This document shows positions 24,057-34,809 of a DNA stretch of 64,000 bases, one piece after another. The stretch covers positions 25,635,203-25,699,202 of the forward strand of contig NC_090178.1 of assembly GCF_024679245.1 (NCBI RefSeq). Reading direction: 5' to 3'. The notes beneath the pieces are model-generated. The model was not told the DNA's origin and did no database searches. It was given only the letters and a program-made list of their open reading frames with translations. The position numbers and the translations under genes are program-made. Origin of the DNA: Pseudorasbora parva (taxonomy: Eukaryota; Chordata; Actinopteri; Cypriniformes; Gobionidae). Numbering within the stretch: position 1 is the first letter of the stretch; every line of letters begins with the position of its first letter.

Positions 24057-24236
24057 ATTTTGACACTTCAAAGTTGTTAAAAATACCGTTATATGTAGGA
24101 AGATATAATTAAAACCTTTTGGATTCAATAAAAGAGATCAAGTTGTACTATTTTACATACTTTGGCTGTCATATCTTTATTTTTTATTATTATTAAGGCC
24201 TTTGGACAAAAAAATGACACGTCACGTCATTGACCC

Positions 24237-25310
24237 TTTTATTGACAATTCCGTTTCATAAATTAGGCCCGATGTGTGTTTGCTTTTTGGTGGTGTTGTT
24301 GATGTTTTCCGCCGTCTGGCTTCCTCTAGTTTTTAGAAATACACCACTTTGAGCTACTGTCCCAAACTTCCCATCTATTCTCTGAAGAATGCTCGACAGG
24401 ATATCATGTTCCTGTGCTATCAGAATGTCCTACTAAGTAGTTTGTTTTCGTTGTCCCAGATGATGCATAGGTTTGCTAGACAACATAGAATTACAGTTTG
24501 TCTGGTCAAGTTGACTGCTTAAACATGTGCAGTCGTTCCCAGATCTAGTCCTTTACCCTGGGCAAGATGTCAAATGGGTTTTTCCATGGGTTTCAGATTC
24601 AGCTGTGGCATATCTGAAAGAGTATTCACTTTTTTTCAGGGACTGCTGAAGGCGGTTGCTTTGTCCTAGCCTGCCCTCGGTCTCCTGTCATAAGGCTTCA
24701 GTGTCGAGATCCTAAATGTTTCTTTATGAAGAATGGTCAAGATATCTTTGTGCAGATGGTTGGGGAGAACTTTGGCCAGGCCTATAAGAACTACAGCGGC
24801 AATTATGTGTAGGTGGTCAACTCTTGAGTCAACAGGATGTTGGTTTGGTTTGCAACAAAGCGAGTAATTCAGCTACGCGTAGAGGAACATGGGTCAGGTA
24901 CTGAAGCCACATGGATGATAGACTGTGATAATGCTCTGCTTGTGGTGTGTAGTTGAAACATTGAAGCGTGCATTGTCTTTTGTTTCTTTCTCTTCCTCTG
25001 TTTCTCACTACTTGATTGGTTGCCATAAAACCAACGGCAAGGGGGCATTTCCTGTTCAATTCTGGGGGGACCCAGAATTATTTTTAATGATTTTTATGTG
25101 ATAGCCGATAAATGTAGATGCAGTTATTACAATGTTATACTACTTTGGCTAAATAATATAAAAAATTCTATAATAAAATCTAAAAATTCTATATATATAT
25201 TTTTTAAAAACAAAACAAAATCTTTCATTTTAAGTGATACAAGTAAATTTTGGTTAATGTACAGTGTAAAGTAAACACTTGTATTAGTCTTGATATCTGC
25301 TAAGTTTACA
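24237..25310. other. Non-coding DNA
   Basis: Short open frames only; no domain or repeat border was recognised. Confidence 0.5.
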
Positions 25311-25475
25311 TTTTACATTTATGCGTTTGGCAGACGCTTTTATCCAAAGCAACTTACATTGCATTCAAGGTACACATTTTACATTATTGTCAGTTCTTGC
25401 TCTACCTAGGAATCGAACCCATGACCTTGGCGTTGCTAGTGCCACGCTCTACTGTTTGAGCTATAGGAAAGCATT
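25311..25475 (-). mobile_element. tRNA-derived SINE
   Basis: Reading on the minus strand, a tRNA-like head is followed by the B-box-like GGTTCGATTCC and then the widely shared fish tail TGGATAAAAGCGTCTGCC. It is truncated or diverged at the head. Confidence 0.75.
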
Positions 25476-26239
25476 TACCTTTATCAGTGATCTTAAATCA
25501 TTATTAGTGTCTTTTTTAAACTTGAATTGTGCATTATAGGATGGGAAATGTAGCCTAATTGTAAAAATAGAAACGAGCATGTACAATTAAAATTCAATAT
25601 CTATATCGGCTGATCTTTTAATGGGTGTTTGTTGAATGATTTGCTGATATATTGTGCAGTAGGGCTGGGTAAAAAATATTGATTTTTCATTTTTAAGAAA
25701 GGAACGTGTAGCTCGCCTCCCATCAGATAAATCGCAATAATATTTGTGCTTTGTTACTATTTATATGAAAAAGTCTAAAATTTCAATTTGCGTCCATTTT
25801 TTGTAAATTCAAAAGCATAAATACCGTTTTGGCGGTGTTGGCGTAAACTGCTTTATTCGCTTTAATACCAGTTACAGTTCGAAATAAACATGAATGAGCA
25901 TCTGAAGTGTTAAAAGGTACACTACAACTTACCGAAATCCGTATCATGTCTCATGGATTCGCTCAATCAGTGTTTTAACCACGGAAAGATATCAGTAGAA
26001 CAGCTTGAAAACAATGTGTCCCGTAATGTTATATTTACCTCAGAAAAACTATATCCGGTATCCATAAACTTGATAGTCAGCAAGAAAAAATTACTCTAGA
26101 GGAGCATTTGGCTAAACATTTATGTGCGATATTACATAGGCTATTCATTATATTCATTATACGTGTTCATGTAATTTTGTAAAGTTAATATTATAAACAT
26201 TATTATTAAAAAACAAAAACATCACTGAGTGTAATTTAA

Positions 26240-26537
26240 GTTCCCTTTCGAGAGAGGTTCCTCATATTACGTATGGGAAAAACTCCTTTTCTCGAGAATA
26301 TGAAGCAAAACTTTAATAAAGGTATCCATGTAAAGCGCAGTACCGCTGAACGGCCATAGCTCAGCGCGAGGAGCGCTCTGATTGGCCGGGCCACGGCAAC
26401 TGCATGAACCTATGGTGAGGCGGCTGAGAGGATCGAGCCAATGGGGGGCGTTCCAGAAGCCCGCCGAAAAAAGGTGCTTATATTTGCATACAGGAGGCTA
26501 TATAAAGCCCTGATTTCGCCATAGGTGTCAGATTTTA
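26240..26537. repeat. DIRS left inverted terminal repeat with promoter
   Basis: Matches 31794-32090 in inverted form (for example CCATAGGTGTCAG at its inner end). A TATATAAA box at 26499-26506 lies upstream of the first ORF and probably drives plus-strand transcription. The inverted right copy carries the same box pointing inward. Confidence 0.92.
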
Positions 26538-26722
26538 TCTCCTTCAGCGATACCTTCGCTGACCTCCGGAAGAAGCAACCGCCGTCGAAAAGGCACCAGC
26601 GGAACCTGCAGCTGAGGACGACGGACTCCCTCTCCGCCTTCTCTGCCGTTCCAGCTACGCCATCCGGCGATCGTATCCTTTTAAACTCTCTTCTCCTAAA
26701 AGAGCGCGGGGCGTTGTTTCAA

Positions 26723-28180
26723 ATGCCTCGCATTTCCTGCGGCTCTTGCAGAGCTCCTCTCCTTGGCGGCGACCGTCACGTCATCTGCGTGGCATGCCTT
26801 GGACGGGACCACGCGCAGCTCGCACTCTCTCAGGGCGGCTGCCCCGAGTGCGATGAGATGGCGCTGCAGACCCTTCGGGCTCGCCTCGCCACCTTCGACC
26901 AGGTCCCTCCTCCTGCCGCTGGGCCGCGCCGCAAGAAACGCCGCGACCAGAGGCTGCCGGAACGGTCTGGCGACTGCACGCCGGATGACTCCCCGCGTGC
27001 CTCGGCATCGCCGGTCACCTTCACCCAGGAGGAACAGCGTCCCTCTCATGCAGCGGCCTGTTCGGTTTCCTTCGGTGGCCCGTCGCCAGAGGATGATGAG
27101 GACAGCCTCTCCACAGCCGCTTCTGGTAGCGAGTGGTCAGCTTCTGTCTCGGAGCCCCCCGCTTCGACGCAGACCGCCACGAGCGCCAAATCTAACGTCG
27201 ACGCGGAACTCATCCGCGTGCTCTCCAGGGCCGTGGAAGACCTCGGGCTCGAGTGGTCCCAGCCCGATGAGCCAACGCGCAGCAGATTGGACGAGTGGTT
27301 CCTGGAAAGCCGCCGCCTCTCTTCTCCTCAGAAGCCCGCGCCTTTCTTCCCTGAGGTACACGACGAGCTTACGAAGTCGTGGAAGTCGCCCTACTCTGCT
27401 CGCGCCAGATCCGCCTTTTCCCCAGCGCTCTCCGTTGTCGACGGCGCTAAGGAAAAAGGCTATGAGTCTCTTCCACCCCTCGAGGAGGCTGTCGCCGCGC
27501 ACCTCTGCCCGCCCTCCTCCTCCAGAGGATGGCAGTCCAGGGCTCAGCACCCGTCCAAGCCCTGCCGCACCACTTCTGCTCTCGCTGGCCGGGCATATGC
27601 CTCCGCTGGCCAGGCTTCCGCGGCCCTTCACACCATGGCTGTCCTTCAGGTGTTCCAGGCCAGACTTCTCCGCTCCTTGGATGAGTCTGTCCCCGACTCC
27701 GATGTTTTGAAGGACCTCCGCAGCGCGACGGACTTGGCCCTTCGCGCCACTAAAGCCACTGCACAAGCCATCGGGAAAAATATGGCTAACCTGACGGTCT
27801 TAGAGAGGCACCTTTGGCTGAATTTGACCGAGATGAAGGACGCGGATAAAGCCTCCTTTTTGGACGCCCCCATCTCCACTACCGGTCTCTTCGGCCCGTC
27901 AGTCGTGGGTTTCGCGGAGCGTTTCACTGAAGCGCAGAAGGCTTCGCAGGCTATGAGGCATTTCCTGCCTAAGCGCTCCAGCTCGTCTTCAGGCCAGGGA
28001 CGCTCTCGAGGTAGACCCCCGCCTTCTCAACCCGCTAAGCCGGCAGCGCCACCTTCCCGGCCTCGCTCCTCTTCTGGACCGCGCCAACGTTCCCGCTCCG
28101 CGAACCGCAGCAGTCGGCCTGAACGCCGGGGACCTCGACCCAGGATTGTGTTGAACCCCGTGCCTCCGAAGCCGTCCTAG
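26723..28180 (+). CDS. DIRS ORF1, gag-like protein (about 485 aa)
   Basis: The first ATG (26723) begins MPRISCGSCRAPLL. The frame is open from 26525, just after a stop, but that upstream part has no ATG. The N-terminus has three CxxC pairs with a nearby His (CGSC, CVACLGRDH, CPEC), a zinc-ribbon-like module usual in DIRS ORF1. The middle is acidic and Ser/Pro-rich. The last ~70 residues are Arg/Ser/Pro-rich and basic, fitting nucleic-acid binding. By analogy with Gag it should package the element RNA. The stop is at 28178-28180. No inactivating change was seen. Confidence 0.82.
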   Translation: MPRISCGSCRAPLLGGDRHVICVACLGRDHAQLALSQGGCPECDEMALQTLRARLATFDQVPPPAAGPRRKKRRDQRLPERSGDCTPDDSPRASASPVTFTQEEQRPSHAAACSVSFGGPSPEDDEDSLSTAASGSEWSASVSEPPASTQTATSAKSNVDAELIRVLSRAVEDLGLEWSQPDEPTRSRLDEWFLESRRLSSPQKPAPFFPEVHDELTKSWKSPYSARARSAFSPALSVVDGAKEKGYESLPPLEEAVAAHLCPPSSSRGWQSRAQHPSKPCRTTSALAGRAYASAGQASAALHTMAVLQVFQARLLRSLDESVPDSDVLKDLRSATDLALRATKATAQAIGKNMANLTVLERHLWLNLTEMKDADKASFLDAPISTTGLFGPSVVGFAERFTEAQKASQAMRHFLPKRSSSSSGQGRSRGRPPPSQPAKPAAPPSRPRSSSGPRQRSRSANRSSRPERRGPRPRIVLNPVPPKPS

Positions 28181-28266
28181 CCGCAGGGATAAAAAGGAGA
28201 TGGTCAGGTCTCGCCTCGGCCGGACCCCCATCTCTCCCTCCCGGTCTCCCAGTTCCCTGCACCCAG

Positions 28267-30453
28267 GTGACTGCCGACCTCAGTTTAGCAGCCAATGAGC
28301 CCGTTGTCAAACGCACTCGCCTGCACACAAACGCCGTTATCACGGCGACCCAAATAAATCTCAAAAAGAGCTTTTTCTCTGTAGTAAATGTGCCCACACA
28401 TCAGTCTGCACTCCTACACTCATTCACCCCTCCCACCCATGCTATAAATGTCCCGGCGCCCACTACACAGTGCACGCCGCCACACATAAGCACTACCCCC
28501 TCTATGTCTCAAGCACAAAATGGCAGCGCTACCGAGTTCCCTCTAGTAGGCGACCCTTATCCGCGCCGGCTCCAGCAGCTATCGTGTCGGGCTCAGGCCT
28601 GGCAAGCCATGCCCGGGGTATCAAATTGGGTTATGAACATAGTAAAAAGGGGCTACTCGCTACAGTTCGTTCGCAGGCCCCCGCGCTTTCGCGCCGTGGT
28701 CGAGACCTCGGTGAGAAGCAGCGTCAGTCACGTGCTTCGCACCGAGATTTTGAAACTGGTAAAGAAGGGAGCGGTGGAGCCCGTCCCCCCTTCCAAAAGC
28801 GAGTCGGGCTTCTACAGCCGATACTTTCTCGTTCCGAAAAAGGACGGAGAGCTCAGGCCCATCCTAGATCTAAGGCATTTGAACAAAGCTCTAATGACTC
28901 GCTCGTTCAAAATGCTAACGGTGAAACAGATCCTCGCGCACATTCGCCCTGGGGACTGGTTTTTCACGATAGATCTGAAAGATGCGTACTTTCATGTGCA
29001 GGTAGCCCCCCACCACAGGCCATTCTTGAGATTCGCCTTCGAGGGGCAGGCTTATCAGTACACGGTCCTGCCATTCGGCTTATCCCTGGCGCCCCGCATG
29101 TTTACGAAATGTATGGACGCGGCATTAGCCCCGCTCAGGCTGAAAGGGATGCGGGTGATCAACTACCTCGACGACTGGCTAGTGATAGCCCAGTCTCGAG
29201 CAGAACTACTAACACACAGATCCTGGCTCCTCAACCATTTAGACTGTTTGGGTCTCAGGATCAATATCGCCAAGAGCTCGATGTCACCCACTCAAAAGAT
29301 ATCTTTTCTGGGCATTGTTCTAGACTCGAGACTCATGAACGCGCGGCTGACGTCACAGCGCGCGCTATCCGTCCAGAACATGGCGACTTCATTCAAAGCC
29401 GGAACTCGCGTTCCCCTGAAACACTTTCAGAGAATGCTCGGCCTTATGGCCTCGGCATCGTCAGTGCTCAGGCTGGGACTGCTACACATGCGTCCCCTCC
29501 AGCGTTGGCTACGCGCCCGTGTCCCTCCTTATGCATGGAAATGGGGCCGTTTTCCCGTCAAAGTGAGCCACAGCGTTGTCAAAACTTTGGCTCCTTGGAC
29601 GAGGACAGAGTGGTATCGGAGGGGCGTGCTTATGGGCACAGTTACGAAGTTGAAAGTGGTCTCGACAGATGCCTCCACTCGGGGGTGGGGAGCCCTGCAC
29701 GAGGGCAAGCCGATCTCTGGCCTGTGGGCAGAAACAGAAAAGCGGCTGCACATAAACTGTCTAGAGATGAAAGCGGTCGCCTTATCGCTGAGAGCTTTCC
29801 TTCCACATATAAAGAACCACCACGTCTTGGTTCGTTCAGACAACATGTCGGTGGTAGCGTACATAAACCGCCAGGGTGGCCTGAGATCATATTCCCTTCA
29901 CCGCATGGCGAAGCATCTCCTTTTATGGGCAGAGCACAACCTGAGCTCCCTGAGGGCGGCTCACGTGCCAGGTATTCTGAATGTGGGTCCGGATATGTTA
30001 TCCAGGAGAACCATTCCCCCAGGGGAATGGTCTCTTCACCCGCAAACGGTTCTCTTAATTTGGATCACCTTCGGCAGAGCGAAAGTGGATCTCTTCGCCT
30101 CAGAAGACAACACTCACTGCCCAATATTTTTCTCCAAACGCAGGGATGCCCTGGCCCATGTCTGGCCCAGTCTCCCGCTGTATGCTTTCCCCCCGATCGC
30201 GATGCTACCACAAACCATCAAGAAAATCAGGGAGACAGCATCCGCGGTGCTTTTAATAGCCCCGCTCTGGAGGAACCGAACGTGGTTCTCCGATCTGATC
30301 CAGCTGTCAGACACAGCCCCATGGCCCATTCCGCTGAGGAAAGACCTCCTCACGCAGGCGAAGGGGGGGATCTGGCATCCCAGTCCCGAACTATGGGCCC
30401 TCCACGTATGGCCCATCAACTGGTATCGGGAAACCTCTCTGACAGAGTTATGA
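28267..30453 (+). CDS. DIRS ORF2, reverse transcriptase / RNase H
   Basis: Copies the element RNA into DNA and removes the RNA strand. Counting from 28267, RT motifs are LVPKKDGELRPILDLRHLN at about 188-206, FTIDLKDAYFHV with catalytic D236, and the YLDD box at 300-303. RNase H follows with D468 (STDAS), E500 (CLEMKAV), D525 (RSDN) and D576 (GPDML). The last ~150 residues (FGRAKVDLFAS, YAFPPIAMLP) match in position the methyltransferase-like region of DIRS elements, but I do not see a clear catalytic motif. The frame opens with GTG; the first ATG is at codon 80 (28504), still upstream of the RT core. The stop TGA overlaps the recombinase ATG as ATGA. All catalytic residues are present. Confidence 0.92.
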   Translation: MTADLSLAANEPVVKRTRLHTNAVITATQINLKKSFFSVVNVPTHQSALLHSFTPPTHAINVPAPTTQCTPPHISTTPSMSQAQNGSATEFPLVGDPYPRRLQQLSCRAQAWQAMPGVSNWVMNIVKRGYSLQFVRRPPRFRAVVETSVRSSVSHVLRTEILKLVKKGAVEPVPPSKSESGFYSRYFLVPKKDGELRPILDLRHLNKALMTRSFKMLTVKQILAHIRPGDWFFTIDLKDAYFHVQVAPHHRPFLRFAFEGQAYQYTVLPFGLSLAPRMFTKCMDAALAPLRLKGMRVINYLDDWLVIAQSRAELLTHRSWLLNHLDCLGLRINIAKSSMSPTQKISFLGIVLDSRLMNARLTSQRALSVQNMATSFKAGTRVPLKHFQRMLGLMASASSVLRLGLLHMRPLQRWLRARVPPYAWKWGRFPVKVSHSVVKTLAPWTRTEWYRRGVLMGTVTKLKVVSTDASTRGWGALHEGKPISGLWAETEKRLHINCLEMKAVALSLRAFLPHIKNHHVLVRSDNMSVVAYINRQGGLRSYSLHRMAKHLLLWAEHNLSSLRAAHVPGILNVGPDMLSRRTIPPGEWSLHPQTVLLIWITFGRAKVDLFASEDNTHCPIFFSKRRDALAHVWPSLPLYAFPPIAMLPQTIKKIRETASAVLLIAPLWRNRTWFSDLIQLSDTAPWPIPLRKDLLTQAKGGIWHPSPELWALHVWPINWYRETSLTEL

Positions 30454-31421
30454 ACACTATAGCGGAAGCTAGAGCCCCCTCGACGAGGCGGCTCTATACT
30501 CTGAAGTGGTCAGTGTTTTCTAACTGGTGTGCCGTCTGAAATATCGACGCACGCTCATGCGAAACAACAGAAGTGCTCGCTTTTCTCCAAGAGCTACTGG
30601 ACGCGGGTCGTTCCCCCTCCACGCTCAAAGTTTATGTCGCCGCCATAGCAGCTAACCACGCTCAGGTCGCGGGACATTCACTAGGGAAAAGTGAGCTCAT
30701 TGTACGTTTTCTTAAAGGGGCCAGGAGATTGAACCCCCCTCGCCCCTCTTCGGTCCCTATTTGGGACCTCGCGGTGGTTCTAGACGCTATGAAGGGTCCC
30801 CCCTTCGAGCCTCTCCAGACCGCGACCATAAAGCTTTTATCATTCAAAACTGCGTTTCTGCTGGCTCTGGCCTCGGTTAAACGTGTGAGTGACTTACACG
30901 CACTCTCAGTGAGTCCGTCCTGTCTCGAGTTCGGGCCCAACAACTCCAAAGTTGTTCTTAAACCGAGACATGGTTTTATACCCAAAGTGCTTTCTACCCC
31001 TTTTAGAGCACAGGTTATTACTCTGCTTCCTTTACCCGCATCTCAGGGTGAACAGGACGCGAATCTACTCTGCCCGGTCAGAGCTTTGAGACTGTATCTG
31101 GAACACTCCTCCCCCTTCAGGCAGTCGGACCAGCTGTTTGTCTGCTTCGGCGGCCGCACTAAAGGTTGTGCTGTCACGAAGCAAAGACTCTCACACTGGA
31201 TAGTGGACGCTATCTCGCTGGCATATGAGTCTAAAAACCTGACTTGCCCTATAGGCGTTAAAGCCCACTCCACTAGAGGCATGGCCTCATCTTGGGCTTG
31301 GTCGTGTGGCATTTCTTTGGAAGATATCTGTGCGGCGGCAGGCTGGGCCTCTCCGTCCACTTTTATCAGATTCTATAAATTGGAGGTTCCAGCTCTACAA
31401 GCAGGGCTTCTCTCCATCTAG
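30450..31421 (+). pseudogene. DIRS tyrosine recombinase with a premature stop
   Basis: Integrates the circular DNA copy. The frame starts at ATG 30450, overlapping the RT stop, and the opening helix (APSTRRLYTLKWSVF) is typical of the core-binding domain. A TGA at 30537-30539 interrupts it after 29 codons; a CpG transition in an Arg codon is a likely cause. Beyond it the frame is open to 31421. Numbering from 30573, the catalytic set is complete: R104 (SVKRVSDLHAL), H232 and R235 (AHSTRG), W258 and the nucleophile Y268 (FIRFYKL). Unless the stop is read through or translation restarts downstream, this copy cannot integrate by itself. Confidence 0.88.
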
Positions 31422-31654
31422 GCTCTATCTTGACCCTGGTAAACAGATTGCCTTTAGTTTTGGCCTGTACACATCAGTCCTTAAGCACTTTTCATTTATC
31501 ATAAGATCCGACTATGTCCGATCAGCCGTTCAAACGAACCGACTCTTCCGGTTCTTCATCCCCCCTTATAGCCGCCTCTTCGGTGTCTCGGGGGTTATTT
31601 ACATGTGCTTTGGGCATACTGGGTCAGTCAGCACACACGGCGCTTTACATTGTG

Positions 31655-31750
31655 TTCCCATACGTAATACGAGGAACCTCTCTCGAAAGGGAACGTACTC
31701 GGTTACTTTCGTAACCTCGGTTCCCTGAGAGAGAGGAACGAGTATTACGT
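31655..31750. repeat. DIRS internal complementary region
   Basis: Its left half (ATACGTAATACGAGGAACCT through GAAAGGGAAC) is the inverse of the element's left end. Its right half (GTACTCGGTTACTTTCGTAA onward) is the inverse of the right end. In DIRS elements this region templates joining of the two ends into a circle. Confidence 0.9.
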
Positions 31751-31793
31751 TCCGTGCCGTGTTTATGCTTCTCAGGTATCGCTTCAGTCGATC

Positions 31794-32119
31794 TAAAAAC
31801 CTGACACCTATGGCGAAATCAGGGCTTTATATAGCCTCCTGTATGCAAATATAAGCACCTTTTTTCGGCGGGCTTCTGGAACGCCCCCCATTGGCTCGTT
31901 CCTCTCAGCCGCCTCACCATAGGTTCATGCAGTTGCCGTGGCCCGGCCAATCAGAGCGCTCCTCGCGCTGAGCTATGGCCGTTCAGCGGCACTGCGCTTT
32001 ACATGGATACCTTTATTAAAGTTTTGCTTCATATTCTCGAGAAAAGGAGTTTTTCCCATACGTAATACGAGGAACCTCTCTCTCAGGGAACCGAGGTTAC
32101 GAAAGTAACCGAGTACGTT
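31794..32119. repeat. DIRS right inverted terminal repeat
   Basis: Inverse of 26240-26537, with an outer extension of about 25-30 bp (to ACCGAGTACGTT) that the left repeat lacks and that pairs with the internal complementary region. Confidence 0.92.
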
Positions 32120-32293
32120 TTGTATACAAATCAGTTATTTTTTTTACCTTAAATATTATAGTAGGCTAATGTAGTAGGATTTGCGATTTGCCATGTATTG
32201 TATCTGAGATATATATACATTGTGTGAATCCAAAACAAGCTTGTGAATCAAAATCGAATTGAATTGTGAAATTTGTGTTACTACCTAGCCCTA

Positions 32294-33629
32294 TTGTGTA
32301 CTCCTAGTCTCATACTTTTCTGATGCAAATCTAGGAATATATACAGTAAATGTTTTTTTTTTATTATTATTGTAGTTTATGGACAGAATACATCCACCTC
32401 AAGTAAGCATATTTGGAAATTTAACTAGCTGTTTTTAAAAAAAAAATGCCTTGTTGTTTTCATCCAGCATTTTTGATTCCTTTTATATTTTTTGAAAATA
32501 TTCCAAATATCCCATTTGCATAAAAATATGTAACCCACTCGTCTACTGACACGATACAGATACAACCACATTCTTTGTTTATAACTGATTGATCTGGCTC
32601 TTTATGATCCAGGTAGTAAAATAGACCAAATGTTTTCTCCAGTCTGCCTGTCTCTCTTCTTGTCTGGCACATTAGTCTGCCTGTCTCTTTACAGACCACC
32701 TCACCTCCTCACGTTAACACCTTGTCTCTCATGACATATTTGTCGTGAGGGTAGAGTTAATATTGTCAGGTTTTTGCTAAAATTCACAAGCAGTGAAATT
32801 TTACTCCAGAAAGTGAAGATCAACTGAATCTCATCTTACATGGTAGGCCTCAAAATTCCTTGCAGGGATGTTAGTTTACTTAAATTCCCGTAATCGATCG
32901 TTGTTTAAATTAACGATTGATTAAAAATGAATCAACCTCTTTAAATACGAAGCTAGGGCGCTACGAAGTCATCATGTTACTTAACCATTTGCTTAACCAA
33001 CAGACAATAGGTGTCATTTTAAAGCTTAGAAAGCTTGGCTTTACAGTGAATATAGGGAATATATTCCAATCACTTAATAGGTGCTTTTAAATTTGCTGCC
33101 ATAATTGAAGTCTATTTTCTCAACTCTATTTTCATAGCTTGAAAAAACACTGCTTTACAAGAAAATTTTATCTGTGAAATAAACATACCTAACAGATAGA
33201 TTTGTGTCATTATATCATTGAAAGAGCTCAACTAGCAAAATACAACAAGCATATTTTATTTCAGAGACCAAACTATATGAAGTATTAGTATGAAAATTTG
33301 ATGTAAACGCTATACACATCATGCCATGTGTACACATTTTTGCACCAGTTTTTGTTTGTAACTTTGTGAAACAGTAAACCATATATTCAGTGTTTCCCAC
33401 AGATATGAAAGCAATTCATGGTGGTGGCGGTGAGGGGGGTTGTTCTATGTATGGGGGGTATTAATGTTTTAAAATTTCACGTTGTAATAAATCTACTATT
33501 TGACCATGTCTAAACATGTATTAAAATGTAAAACCTACAAATAAGCACTTAGTAGGTAATGGCATTACACATTAAAATAAAATGATTTTTTCAGCCACAA
33601 AATGATTTGGTTTGAAGGGTTTTACTTAA
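32294..33629. other. Non-coding DNA
   Basis: AT-rich. CAGTGTTTCCCACAGAT at about 33391 looks like a hAT terminus without a found partner. No gene is supported. Confidence 0.5.
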
Positions 33630-34809
33630 AGGGGGGGTGAAACACTCAGTTTCAGTCAATCTCATGTCAATCTTGAGTACCTATAGAGTAGTATTGCATC
33701 CTTCATATCTCCGAAAAGTCTTTAGTTTTATCATATTTATAAAAGAAATATGGGCTGTACCGAGTCTTTCCGGAAAAAACCGAGCGCCTGGAGGCGTATC
33801 GTGTGGGCGGAGCTAAAGAATGACAAGCGCGCAAAGCGGTGACGTCCTCAAGCGTGGAGAAACCCATCGCTATCTCAGCTAATACAGATAATGATCCACA
33901 ATCAAATCTGAGGCTGAAATAAATTGAACAGGAGAAACGGCAACATCAGGATGTCCGTCTCTGTGGTATGTACTGTATTTAGGGGCCTTTGTGTGCAGTT
34001 TATGAGGACATGATTCGGTTTATGGACTATTGTATGTGACTAGACCTTAGAGGTAGCAAGCAAAACGGTTTTGCACGTCAGAGTCAGAATAGTGTAACGT
34101 TATACAGAACAACAATGGAGTAACCGTTAGCGCATTTGAATGACGAAGCACGCGATCGTATCGTTTACTGATGTTTACTCATGCGACGGTAGCCAATAGC
34201 AGAGACATTTGAAGTTGATTTACTCACCGGCATCTTCCAAAGCAGGACCGCTCTGTCAAAAACACACTTCTTTGGTATGATTTGGTGAAGTCCTGTGACA
34301 GCAGTGACCGTGGAAATCCACTTTGCGACGCGACTGAAGCGATGCCTTGAAGCTTCCCGTCATTTCTGCGTTCAAATCGGTTCAAATGCAGCGCTGCCTT
34401 CCCGGAATTCTGTGCTGAAGCGTTGAAGTCGCTCGACGTCACCCATAGGAATAAAGTGGAGCGCGGCGCGACATAAGTGTTCACGGACGACTGGATCTGC
34501 ACCTGAGAGACTGTTTACGCCGTGCATTTCCTCTCTCTCCCTCTAGTCACGCGCGCGCGCACCCTTCCGGGAGAAGAGCCCGTACAGCCCATACAAGGAC
34601 CTTCCGCTCTATTTAACGTCAAGTAGACCCATACTCGAAAAAAACTCGCCGAAACTTGTGAGAAACTGGAAGGAGTATTTTTAACACAGAAATACTCCAT
34701 CAAACGTCCAACATTAGTTTTTGAAACTTTGTCTATGTTTAGGATGGGAATCCAAGTCTTTAAAGGTGTAAAAAGCTCAGTATGCATGAAACAGCATTTC
34801 ACCCCCCCT
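33630..34809. mobile_element. 1.18-kb TTAA-target transposon (copy 1)
   Basis: The ends AGGGGGGGTGAAA and inverse are flanked by TTAA (33626-33629 and 34810-34813). The same element occurs inverted at 44431-45635. It has no transposase. TTAA duplication fits piggyBac or Kolobok superfamilies. Confidence 0.92.

Larger units (their letters stand above)
21390..24236 (-). mobile_element. 2.85-kb DNA transposon-like unit with subterminal motif arrays
   Basis: The unit begins GGGTCAATGACG and ends with its exact inverse CGTCATTGACCC. Just inside both ends lie clusters of a 16-bp motif, consensus GGTTANACCGAATGAC, in both orientations: three on the left and seven on the right, with none in the 1.5-kb core. 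Two exon-like coding remnants lie on the minus strand (23202-23299 and 22307-22512). The flanks share only TTT, so the target duplication is not settled. Terminal repeats plus subterminal repeated motifs are the layout of many eukaryotic DNA transposons, where the repeats bind transposase. No DDE catalytic core is present, so this copy is probably internally deleted and non-autonomous. The superfamily was not identified. Confidence 0.65.
26240..32119 (+). mobile_element. DIRS-type tyrosine-recombinase retrotransposon, 5.9 kb
   Basis: It has all the structural marks of the DIRS order: inverted terminal repeats of about 300 bp, an internal complementary region before the right repeat, a gag-like ORF, a fused RT/RNase H ORF and a tyrosine recombinase instead of a DDE integrase. 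The element starts with GTT and ends with GTT, and the internal region contains the matching AAC junction, as expected for a circular intermediate. There is no target duplication, as is normal for DIRS. The GC content of the ORFs contrasts with the AT-rich host. The two large ORFs are intact; the recombinase frame carries one early stop. Confidence 0.95.
25660..32293. mobile_element. hAT-like MITE split by a DIRS insertion
   Basis: The left end TAGGGCTGGGTAAAAAATA and right end (inverted TAGGGCTAGGTAGTAAC) belong together. Flanks TTGTGCAG and TTGTGTAC agree at six of eight bases, as in a decayed 8-bp duplication. Removing the DIRS element (26240-32119) leaves about 0.75 kb, a normal MITE size. 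Confidence 0.68.

Noticed and set aside
26763..27766. Long alternative frames over DIRS ORF1 (315 codons plus, 209 codons minus)
   Set aside because: Shadows of the GC-rich gag-like ORF; compositionally biased and without domains.
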